DNA of 42,989 bases from Sporosarcina sp. FSL K6-3457 (GTDB lineage Bacteria > Bacillota > Bacilli > Bacillales_A > Planococcaceae): assembly GCF_038007285.1 (NCBI RefSeq), contig NZ_JBBOWX010000003.1:1-42989 (forward strand), read 5' to 3'. Positions 7,837 through 15,032 of this stretch are shown here, one piece after another. The notes beneath the pieces are model-generated. The model did no database searches, was not told the DNA's origin, and saw nothing but the letters and a program-made list of their open reading frames with translations. The position numbers were made by a program, and so were the translations under genes. Within the stretch, counting starts at the first letter, position 1; every line of letters begins with the position of its first letter.

Positions 7837-8305
7837 ATTTCCCATCCAAATATGAGGAACGGAAGTTTTGGCTGTTTTGTATCGTATGAATGGATTTTTT
7901 CGGTACGACTTTTGCTTTTTGCTTCACCACTGTTATCGGGCGAGGGGGATCGACATAAGTGGAAAGAAGCTCACGTGCCGTTTTTAGGCTCATACGTTCT
8001 TGTGGGTTACGAGTAGTCGGATCTTGTTGGCCGAGGTGTGGAAGTGTGTTGAAGTCTTCTTTTTCCGGGATTGTATGGAAGAGGAAATCGTCACAACGGA
8101 CGAGTACAGTGGAATGCTGCTTGCTGAACTTTGGATTGTCGACAAAATGTAATCCGATTTTTTCGGCATTGCCTGAATGAAGAAGTTTGTCGATAGCCAT
8201 TTTTTTTAGCGAATAAAGTTGTTTGTTGTCTGGGGCTGTTTTAGCATGTCGATTTACTGTGTAAATGGCAATGGCTAATTGGCGAGTAGATTGATCATTT
8301 TTCAA
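7835..8305 (-). CDS. ykyB: YkyB-like protein
   Basis: This 156-aa protein matches the B. subtilis YkyB family in several segments: IYTVNRHAKTAPD near the N-terminus, KIGLHFVDNPKFSKQ in the middle, then LPHLGQQDPTTRNP and MSLKTARELLSTYV. The family is restricted to Bacillales and has no known function. No membrane segment or catalytic motif is visible; the C-terminal tail is basic and variable. Length fits the family (about 154 aa). Its presence next to ykwC and close to fadH and darB fits the conserved yku region of Bacillus. The start is preceded by AAAGGAGAATT on the minus strand. Confidence 0.85.
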   Translation of the reverse strand: MKNDQSTRQLAIAIYTVNRHAKTAPDNKQLYSLKKMAIDKLLHSGNAEKIGLHFVDNPKFSKQHSTVLVRCDDFLFHTIPEKEDFNTLPHLGQQDPTTRNPQERMSLKTARELLSTYVDPPRPITVVKQKAKVVPKKSIHTIQNSQNFRSSYLDGK

Positions 8306-8578
8306 AAATAATTCTCCTTTTACAAAAGTAGATGATTATATATGTTCTGATAATAACAAGAAAGTGATAAATTGTACAATTTTCGATAAATTAATTTACC
8401 AAAATAGTTCATTTCATTGTGAAAAAACAGTATACTGGTAGAGGTTGTATCAATATAGTACCAATATCGATACATATCTACATCATATTGGTGCATTCTA
8501 ATATAGAAATACAAAGCAGATATGTCAATAAAATAGTTGTAAAAATTAGGATATGCCTATAGCAAACGGAGGTACCTT

Positions 8579-10633
8579 ATGGGACACATTGCGGTAAAAG
8601 GTCTTTTTGAAAAAATTATTGAGTCCTATATTTTTGAACATTCTTTCAATATGTTCATCATTATTGGCAAAAACAATCAGAATGATTTCGATGTTCTTTA
8701 TGCTAATTCATTGGCGATCCAGTGCTTTTCAGAAGAAATAAATCAATCAGCATCCTGTTTTTTCGGAGACTTTTGGAAACCTATTAACCGTAAACTAAGA
8801 AAGTTACCATCGAATTCTACATACAAAACAGAAGTTAACGTGATAAAAAATAAAGAACGTATATTATACGAAATTGATTTGCAGCACCGTACAGTTGACT
8901 CTGGAAATGAGTTTGTCTGCATTGGATTACGTGAACGAATGGATATTTTTGCAGATAGGGAAAGTCTAACAATGTTAGAACATAAATATACATCAGTGAT
9001 CGATCATAATTTGGATCCGATTATTACAATCAATAAGAAGTTAAAAATTATCAACGCAAATCGGGCAGTTCATGAAGTATTTGGTTACCGATTTAAGGAA
9101 CTTTCCGATCGTTCCATTTTAAATCTTATTGGGGATGATGAAGCTGAAGATTTCCAATTGTTTTTTCTTCAGGCATTAAGTGGTGAATCCATTGAGATGG
9201 AGGGATCAACTCTATTCCATAAAGGCGGTTGCTTATTACCGACCTATTTAAAAGCAATCCCTGTTGTTATTGATGGAGTTGTTGAAGAAATTCATATGAT
9301 ATTCCGGGATACATCTGTTCATCAAGCAAATGATGAGAAACTTCAATTTCTATCTTATCATGACCAGTTAACAGGTTTGTGGAATCGCAGGGCAATGAAT
9401 GAGCATTTTGACGAAGATGCTACTAGTGCATTAAAGAACAAAGAAAGATTGTCTGTTATACATGTGGGCATTGATCGTTTTAAGCTGATTAATGAATCGC
9501 TTGGTCAAAACGGTGGAGATGAAATTTTAAAGATGGTTGCGGAGCGGTTGAAAATGATCTGCCCTGCATCAGCAAGACTTTATCGTAACAGCAGTGATGA
9601 ATTTATCATTTCAATGAAAAATCATTCTGTTTCAAAAACAGAAAACTTCTCACAAAAGATACTAAATGATTTTGGGAAACCATTTTATTACAATCATCAG
9701 GAGTATTTTATTTCTGCGTCAATTGGAATTTCAGTGTATCCGGAGGATGGGAAAACACTGGAGGCGCTGCTACGGAAATCGGAACAGGCTTTAACCTATG
9801 TCAAGGATCGTGGACGTGCGCATTATCGTTTCTATGGTGTGGAGATGAATTCAGTATTCCCTGATGAAGTACTCATGGAATCACATTTACGTCGAGCTAT
9901 TGAGTTAGATGAGCTGGCTATTCACTATCAACCACAGGTTGATTTGAAAACGGGACATATTGGCAGCTTTGAAGCGCTCCTTCGCTGGAACAATCGTAAA
10001 TTTGGTTTTGTGTCTCCAGCGCATTTTATCCCAATTGCTGAAGAGTCTGGTCTTATTCATGGAATTGGGGATTGGGTGCTGGACCAAGTGTGTAGCCAGT
10101 TGAAAGAATGGCAGAACAAAGGGTTTAAGCCAGTCAGAATTGCAGTGAATATTTCTCCAAAACAATTTAGGATGGAAAACTTTGTAGATAAACTGAAAAA
10201 GAAAATTATAAGATATGGTATTATCCCTTGTTCATTGGAAGTGGAAATCACGGAAAGTGCTTTAACAAACAGGGATGAGACATTGGCGATTTTGAATGAG
10301 TTGAAAAAAATCGGTATCTTTATTTCAGTAGATGATTTTGGGACAGGGTATTCTTCACTAAGTTATTTAAAGCAATATCCGATTGACATTATTAAAATTG
10401 ACCGCTCATTTATTAAAGATATTGAAACTGATCCGAAGAATGAAGCAATTGCCAAGACGATCATTAACTTAGCCCATAATCTTGGGATGGAAGTTATTGC
10501 GGAAGGTGTCGAAAAGGACTTGCAGGCAAGTATTTTGCTAGGGGCAAACTGTCAAAAAGCGCAAGGGTTTTTATACAGTAAGGCAATCCCAGTAGAGGAG
10601 CTTGTTGAAAGATATTTTGTTTATAGTGTGTAA
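8579..10633 (+). CDS. PAS-GGDEF-EAL protein, likely c-di-GMP phosphodiesterase
   Basis: This 684-aa protein has an N-terminal region of unknown fold (1-120), a PAS domain (about 130-240) and a GGDEF domain (about 255-415). A complete EAL domain follows (about 435-680). The GGDEF active-site motif is degenerate: SSDEF in YRNSSDEFIIS. Diguanylate cyclase activity is therefore unlikely, and the domain may only bind nucleotide. The EAL domain keeps its catalytic signatures: EALLRW (Glu465), NISPKQF, EVEITESAL, DDFGTGYSSLSYLK, KIDRSFI, EAIAKTIINLA and VIAEGVE. The expected reaction is hydrolysis of c-di-GMP to pGpG, tuned by the PAS sensor. No transmembrane segment is evident. GGAGG lies 8 nt before the ATG. 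The gene is monocistronic, with its own terminator, in the place where B. subtilis carries the EAL gene ykuI near ykyB. Confidence 0.88.
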   Translation: MGHIAVKGLFEKIIESYIFEHSFNMFIIIGKNNQNDFDVLYANSLAIQCFSEEINQSASCFFGDFWKPINRKLRKLPSNSTYKTEVNVIKNKERILYEIDLQHRTVDSGNEFVCIGLRERMDIFADRESLTMLEHKYTSVIDHNLDPIITINKKLKIINANRAVHEVFGYRFKELSDRSILNLIGDDEAEDFQLFFLQALSGESIEMEGSTLFHKGGCLLPTYLKAIPVVIDGVVEEIHMIFRDTSVHQANDEKLQFLSYHDQLTGLWNRRAMNEHFDEDATSALKNKERLSVIHVGIDRFKLINESLGQNGGDEILKMVAERLKMICPASARLYRNSSDEFIISMKNHSVSKTENFSQKILNDFGKPFYYNHQEYFISASIGISVYPEDGKTLEALLRKSEQALTYVKDRGRAHYRFYGVEMNSVFPDEVLMESHLRRAIELDELAIHYQPQVDLKTGHIGSFEALLRWNNRKFGFVSPAHFIPIAEESGLIHGIGDWVLDQVCSQLKEWQNKGFKPVRIAVNISPKQFRMENFVDKLKKKIIRYGIIPCSLEVEITESALTNRDETLAILNELKKIGIFISVDDFGTGYSSLSYLKQYPIDIIKIDRSFIKDIETDPKNEAIAKTIINLAHNLGMEVIAEGVEKDLQASILLGANCQKAQGFLYSKAIPVEELVERYFVYSV

Positions 10634-10638
10634 CAGTT

Positions 10639-10677
10639 AACACGGTCAGCGAGCCCCATTCGTTGTCCGTGTTTTTG
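10639..10677 (+). terminator. Terminator of the GGDEF-EAL gene
   Basis: AACACGG (10639-10645) pairs with CCGTGTT (10667-10673), followed by TTTT. Confidence 0.65.
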
Positions 10678-10682
10678 TACTC

Positions 10683-10830
10683 GTCTAGGCTCCAGCGCCT
10701 AGGGACTCGGAGGCTCACAGGATGTGAGTTACACAGTCATTGCCGCAGGACGCGGCGAACTTAGACTGTGTCCCTTAACAGCCAATCCATCTTATGCCTG
10801 TCGCCCCTGAACAGGCGCTTGCGCTTTTGT
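10683..10830 (-). ncRNA. Two-hairpin dispersed RNA element, copy A
   Basis: On the plus strand, hairpin 1 is CTCAC-AGGAT-GTGAG (10714-10728). An outer stem ACACAGTC/GACTGTGT (10731-10738 with 10764-10771) encloses hairpin 2, GCCGC-AGGAC-GCGGC (10742-10756). Flanking GC-rich sequence (GCGCCTAG; CAGGCGCTTGCGC) extends the repeat. Similar structures recur at 41228-41430 and 32935-33005 with stem changes that keep pairing. On the minus strand the loops read GTCCT and ATCCT (RUCCU), which recalls the described Bacillaceae-1 RNA motif; this match is from memory and must be checked. The minus strand is preferred because a mismatch in copy C becomes a G-U pair there. Confidence 0.55.
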
Positions 10831-10854
10831 ACTCGTCATGTATTCTGGAACATG

Positions 10855-10884
10855 GTACAATTATGAATGAATATTCATTCATAA
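10855..10884 (+). promoter_or_regulatory. FadR-type operator overlapping the fadH promoter
   Basis: TGAATGAATATTCATTCA (10864-10881) is a perfect palindrome, extended to 24 bp (10861-10884). It fits the B. subtilis FadR consensus TGAATGAMTANTCATTCA, the site from which long-chain acyl-CoA relieves repression. It directly follows an extended -10 (TGG then TACAAT, 10856-10861), so bound FadR would block initiation. Confidence 0.85.
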
Positions 10885-10899
10885 TAAGGGGGAATTGGT

Positions 10900-11658
10900 A
10901 TGTTTAACGAAAAAGTCATTATCGTAACGGGTGGATCGAATGGAATGGGGAAGTATATGGCGAAGAAATTCGCAGCTGAAGGTGCACAAGTTATTATTAC
11001 AGGTAGAGATTTAGATAGGCTGAAGGCAGCTCAAGAAGAAATTGGAGAGCGCGCACACCTATTTCAGATGGATGTGCGGAATGTTGAATCTGTCGAAGCG
11101 ATGGTTGCTTTTACTGATTCGACATTTGGGCGGATTGATGGACTGGTGAATAATGCAGCAGGAAATTTCATTGTACGGGCAGAGGAGTTATCGCCAAATG
11201 GTTGGAAGTCGGTCATTGATATTGTGTTGAATGGTACGTTTTACTGTTCGAGTGCTGTTGGCAAGTATTGGATTGAAAAAAATCAAAAAGGGGCGATTTT
11301 GAATATGCTGGCGACTTATGCATGGGATGCCGGTCCTGGGGTTGTGCATTCCGCAGCAGCTAAAGCGGGTGTGATGTCATTAACGCGTACATTAGCTGTT
11401 GAATGGGGTAGACAATATGGAATCCGTGTCAATGGCATTGCGCCGGGGCCGATTGATCGTACGGGTGGTGCGGAAAAGCTATGGGAGTCGGAAGAGGCGG
11501 CAAAACGCACACTCGCATCGATTCCACTTGGACGTCTCGGGCAGCCAGAAGAAATTGCAGAGCTAGCTGCGTTCATCATGTCTGATAAGGCATCGTATAT
11601 GAATGGCGAAATCGTCACATTAGATGGTGGGCAGTGGTTGAACCAATTTCCGTTTTAA
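10900..11658 (+). CDS. fadH: 2,4-dienoyl-CoA reductase FadH (SDR family)
   Basis: This 252-aa short-chain dehydrogenase has the cofactor motif TGGSNGMGK (about residues 10-18), NNAAGNF and the C-terminal DGGQWL. The usual SDR Tyr-x-x-x-Lys motif is replaced by HSAAAKAGV, a trait of bacterial dienoyl-CoA reductases and peroxisomal relatives. The protein closely resembles B. subtilis FadH (YkuF), which reduces 2,4-dienoyl-CoA with NADPH during beta-oxidation of polyunsaturated fatty acids. The FadR-type operator immediately upstream independently supports a fatty-acid degradation role. The SD GGGGG lies about 7 nt before the ATG. The next gene is 59 bp downstream and may be co-transcribed. Confidence 0.92.
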   Translation: MFNEKVIIVTGGSNGMGKYMAKKFAAEGAQVIITGRDLDRLKAAQEEIGERAHLFQMDVRNVESVEAMVAFTDSTFGRIDGLVNNAAGNFIVRAEELSPNGWKSVIDIVLNGTFYCSSAVGKYWIEKNQKGAILNMLATYAWDAGPGVVHSAAAKAGVMSLTRTLAVEWGRQYGIRVNGIAPGPIDRTGGAEKLWESEEAAKRTLASIPLGRLGQPEEIAELAAFIMSDKASYMNGEIVTLDGGQWLNQFPF

Positions 11659-11717
11659 CTTTATGGTTAACATTTTAAATTCAGCACATCCTACGGTTAC
11701 GAGGAGTGATATGCTGT

Positions 11718-11951
11718 ATGGATATGTGGATTATCCCAATGATTATTGTAGTTGCGATTATTTGTGCAATAGGGCTGGCATCGACGCGGAAATGGCAGCG
11801 GTCAGATGCTGCGGTTGATGGTCAAGATAGTGCTATCCCGAAAGCGATTGAAGAACATCCATTTACATTGAATCCAATTATTTGGGTTATTCTCGTCGCG
11901 GCAATGTTCATATTTATTGTTATATTTTATTATGCAACCTCTTCTTATTAG
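11718..11951 (+). CDS. Small membrane protein, unknown
   Basis: I do not recognise this gene. It encodes 77 aa with two hydrophobic segments, about residues 3-20 (IIPMIIVVAIICAIGLAS) and 49-70 (IIWVILVAAMFIFIVIFYYA), joined by a hydrophilic loop of about 28 residues that contains a possible helix of mixed charge. Two membrane spans with both ends on the same side are likely. The ATG at 11718 is preferred over a GTG at 11706, because GAGGAGTG (11701-11708) is spaced correctly for the ATG and overlaps the GTG. It lies between fadH and darB on the same strand and might be transcribed with fadH. Confidence 0.65.
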   Translation: MDMWIIPMIIVVAIICAIGLASTRKWQRSDAAVDGQDSAIPKAIEEHPFTLNPIIWVILVAAMFIFIVIFYYATSSY

Positions 11952-12054
11952 AAGGGGTTTCTTTTTCGATTTAAGGTCTGCGTACCCTTTTTATGATATG
12001 ATAGATATGTAGCTGCTACATTGAACAGCGTAGCTACAGAGGGAGCTGATTTAC

Positions 12055-12495
12055 ATGATTTCTGTAAATAACAGGGATTTTCTTTTTACACCAATTGTGG
12101 ATTATATCATTTCATCTGAAAAAGTTGCACACCTTCAGGTCGGCAATAACGCAGAGCATGCTCTTCTTGTGTTAACCAAAACTGGTTATTCAGCTTTGCC
12201 GGTCCTCGACTCAAAATATCATTTAAAGGGATTGCTTGGAATAGGGATGATTACGGATTCTATTTTGGGGCTTGAACGGATTGAATATGAACGACTCGCC
12301 GATTTAAAAGTCGATTCAATTATGCAAACTGATATTCCCTATATAAAGACGACAGACCGATTCCAAAAAGGCTTAGACCTTCTTATCAACCATACTTTCC
12401 TTTGTGTAGTGGAGGAAGATGGGACGTTTGCGGGTATATTAACACGACGAGTTATTTTAAAGCAATTCAAAAAATATATCTATTCCGTTGAATAA
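12055..12495 (+). CDS. darB: CBS-domain c-di-AMP receptor DarB (YkuL/CbpB)
   Basis: This 146-aa protein is two tandem CBS domains (about residues 15-70 and 85-142). Segments such as KVAHLQVGNNAEHALLVLTK, LGLERIEYE and GILTRRVILK match B. subtilis YkuL, now called DarB. Known orthologues (DarB; CbpB in Listeria) bind c-di-AMP. When free of it they stimulate the (p)ppGpp synthetase Rel, and DarB also activates pyruvate carboxylase, linking potassium and c-di-AMP status to the stringent response. The length matches the family. GGGAGCTG precedes the ATG, and a terminator follows the stop. ktrC and ktrD, further on in this window, belong to the potassium side of the same network. Confidence 0.9.
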   Translation: MISVNNRDFLFTPIVDYIISSEKVAHLQVGNNAEHALLVLTKTGYSALPVLDSKYHLKGLLGIGMITDSILGLERIEYERLADLKVDSIMQTDIPYIKTTDRFQKGLDLLINHTFLCVVEEDGTFAGILTRRVILKQFKKYIYSVE

Positions 12496-12502
12496 GACAA
12501 TG

Positions 12503-12529
12503 AAAGGCTCCGTAAATGGGGCCTTTTTC
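12503..12529 (+). terminator. Terminator of darB
   Basis: AGGCTCC pairs with GGGGCCT (one G-U) around ATGGG-type loop sequence, followed by TTTTT (12524-12528). Confidence 0.7.
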
Positions 12530-12580
12530 TGTTATGTCTAGACTCCGGGTGCAATTGATTTGAAAGGGGAATAAAGAACT

Positions 12581-14068
12581 GTGAATACTAACAAAGTGAC
12601 AAATCGCCCACTGGTACTCATTTCTGTTATGTTAGCGATGTTTGTTGGGGCGGTAGAGGCAACAATTGTAACGACGGCTATGCCAGCAATTGCCTCGGAT
12701 CTTGGAGGTTTTTCAAGATATAGTTGGATATTTTCTGCTTATTTGCTGACGAGTACGGTCACTGTCCTTATTTATGGTAAGTTAGCTGATTTATTTGGGA
12801 GAAAGCCGATTCTATTTATCGGTTTGACAATATTTTTGATAGGCTCTATTCTTTGCGGCTTTGCTATTTCGATGGAGCAGTTAATCGTCTTTCGGCTTAT
12901 TCAAGGCTTGGGAGCAGGTGCAGTTATGCCAATTGCGACGACGATTGTTGGTGATATTTATACAACCGAAGAACGAGCGAAGATTCAAGGGTATTTAGCA
13001 AGTGTTTGGGGAATTTCTGCTGTGTCAGGCCCTGTCATTGGTGGGCTTATTGTTCAATATGTAAATTGGAAATTCGTCTTTTGGGTCAATGTGCCGCTCG
13101 GTATTCTTGCTATACTTGGTATCCTATTATTTCTTCATGAACCGAAACGACAGAACAAGGTTTCAATCGATTATAAGGGTGCGGCACTCCTCACTTTATC
13201 GCTATCGGCTATTTTGTTTTGGCTCAGTGAAAGTGGGCAATCGTTTAACCGAATTTCCTTAATAAGTATGTTGTTAATTGTTGCGGGTCTCGTATTGTTT
13301 ATGTTATTTATCAAGATAGAACGACAGGCAAAAGATCCAATGATGCCGTTTGTTATTTGGAAAAATCCCGTTATTTTATATGCGAATCTTGTTTCGCTGA
13401 CAACAGGTGTTATTTTAATTGGCATATCATCCTATTTACCGACTTTCGTGACAGGCGTCATGGAACAACCTGCGATTATTGCCGGCTTTACATTGACTGC
13501 GATGTCAATCGGCTGGCCGATTGCGTCATCCGTTGCCGGACATTTGCTAATCCGTTATGGCACATTTGTTGTGTCATTTATAGGAGGGCTGTCGCTTGTT
13601 CTCGGCACAATGCTATTTGTATGGATGAATGCCAGCTCGGGTCCATGGTGGGCGGCGATGGCGAGCTTTTTTGTTGGTATCGGCATGGGATTGACAAGTA
13701 CGTCGTTTATCGTAACGATCCAAGGTGCGGTCTCTCGAGAACGGCGGGGATCTGCGACTGCAGCAAATATGTTCATGCGAAATTTTGGAAATACAATTGG
13801 CGCTGCCCTGTTTGGAGCCGTTTTGAATGGTTCATTGATGGCTCACTTCAATAAAGAACAAGCAGATGTGAGTTTAGAAGATATCAATCTATTGTTGACG
13901 GAAGAAAACCGAGGAATATTACTACAAGAACAGCTATTTGTATTGCAAGATGCCTTGGATAATTCCTTACAATGGGTTTATATTACGGTTGCTGCCTTTG
14001 CAGTTATTAGTTTGTTGCTTATATTACGGATACCACGTGGAAAGGGGTTATTACATGACAACGACTGA
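12581..14068 (+). CDS. MFS drug transporter, DHA2 (14-TMS) type
   Basis: This 495-aa polytopic membrane protein is hydrophobic throughout, with about 14 predicted spans as in EmrB/QacA-type H+ antiporters. Visible MFS signatures are GKLADLFGRKP in the loop between TMS2 and TMS3 (motif A) and IQGLGAGAVMP (motif B-like). The segment GISAVSGPVIGGLIVQ is motif C, typical of drug exporters. The substrate is unknown. The start is a GTG at 12581 preceded by AAAGGGG. The 3' end overlaps the start of ccpC by 14 bp, so the two are co-transcribed and perhaps translationally coupled. In B. subtilis darB and ccpC are neighbours without a transporter between them, so this gene is probably an insertion into an old gene order. 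Confidence 0.85.
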   Translation: MNTNKVTNRPLVLISVMLAMFVGAVEATIVTTAMPAIASDLGGFSRYSWIFSAYLLTSTVTVLIYGKLADLFGRKPILFIGLTIFLIGSILCGFAISMEQLIVFRLIQGLGAGAVMPIATTIVGDIYTTEERAKIQGYLASVWGISAVSGPVIGGLIVQYVNWKFVFWVNVPLGILAILGILLFLHEPKRQNKVSIDYKGAALLTLSLSAILFWLSESGQSFNRISLISMLLIVAGLVLFMLFIKIERQAKDPMMPFVIWKNPVILYANLVSLTTGVILIGISSYLPTFVTGVMEQPAIIAGFTLTAMSIGWPIASSVAGHLLIRYGTFVVSFIGGLSLVLGTMLFVWMNASSGPWWAAMASFFVGIGMGLTSTSFIVTIQGAVSRERRGSATAANMFMRNFGNTIGAALFGAVLNGSLMAHFNKEQADVSLEDINLLLTEENRGILLQEQLFVLQDALDNSLQWVYITVAAFAVISLLLILRIPRGKGLLHDND

Positions 14069-14939
14069 ACTTGAAATTATTAAAGCGCTCGCTGAAGAAG
14101 GCAATATGCGGAAAGCAGCAGAACGGCTATTTTTATCGCAACCGGCACTTTCTCAGCGGTTGCAAACGATTGAAAAAGAGTGGGGAACTTTGTTGTTCAT
14201 CCGCTCACAGAAAGGGCTTGAACCGACACCAGCAGGTGAATTGGTCATTGACCATGCTAGAGAAACCATTTTGAAGAAGGAAGAGACGTTTGCCATGATT
14301 GCCTCAATGGCGGATAAAGTACATGGAACATTGAAAATTGCTTGTGCGTCTATCGTAGGGCAGACATGGCTACCGCAAGTATTGAAAGAATATGTTCAGA
14401 TGTATCCGGATGCTAAAATTTCGCTTATGACAGGCTGGAGCTCGGAAATTGTGAAGGCTTTGTATGAAGGAGAAGCACATGTGGGCATTGTGCGTGGGCA
14501 AGTAGATTGGAAGAGTCGAAAAAATTATTTGTTCCGCGATCATCTTTATTTGGTAGATCGAGAAATTACATCCATTGATGAGTTGAAGGATACAGATCGG
14601 CCGTTCATCCAATTTAAAAGTGATTCAAACTATTTCATGGAAATTCAACGCTGGTGGCAGCGCCATTTTCCAAAAAATCCGGGGCGTCAAATTACTGTCG
14701 ATCAGATCGAAACGTGTAAGCAGCTGGCGCTAAATGGGATTGGCTATGCGATTTTACCGTCCATTACATTGACAGGTGATGAGGATGTCAATAAAATGCC
14801 GTTGTTGAACAGTGAAGAGGAGTTTGAGCTGACGCGTGATACGTGGCTGATAGGGTATGAGTCATCATTTGCGTTAAAACAAGTAGATGCCTTCGCACAG
14901 ATTGTTCAAATGCATGCTAAAAGATTACAGAAAGATTGA
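14055..14939 (+). CDS. ccpC: LysR-type regulator CcpC
   Basis: This 294-aa protein has an N-terminal LysR wHTH (residues 1-60, with NMRKAAERLFLSQPALSQRL) and a periplasmic-binding-like effector domain (about 85-290). It aligns closely by eye with B. subtilis CcpC: SQPALSQRLQTIEK, WGT..F.RSQKGL, KISLMTGWSSE, RPFIQFKSDS and DQIETCKQ are shared. CcpC represses citB (aconitase) and citZ (citrate synthase) and responds to citrate. The start is the ATG at 14055, within the transporter's end; it matches the family length, while the longer frame only extends into the transporter gene. Its position after darB matches B. subtilis. Confidence 0.9.
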   Translation: MTTTELEIIKALAEEGNMRKAAERLFLSQPALSQRLQTIEKEWGTLLFIRSQKGLEPTPAGELVIDHARETILKKEETFAMIASMADKVHGTLKIACASIVGQTWLPQVLKEYVQMYPDAKISLMTGWSSEIVKALYEGEAHVGIVRGQVDWKSRKNYLFRDHLYLVDREITSIDELKDTDRPFIQFKSDSNYFMEIQRWWQRHFPKNPGRQITVDQIETCKQLALNGIGYAILPSITLTGDEDVNKMPLLNSEEEFELTRDTWLIGYESSFALKQVDAFAQIVQMHAKRLQKD

Positions 14940-15032
14940 GAATAATAAGGAAATATGGAACTTTGATTGGTTTTGTTCGTACTAATAGAGAAGTATGATT
15001 ATGGTAATTAGTATTGACAGGGGGGGATGGCT

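Noticed and set aside
13357..13854. 165-codon frame inside the MFS gene
   Set aside because: It is an alternative frame of a clear membrane transporter, rich in Cys and Arg and without family likeness.
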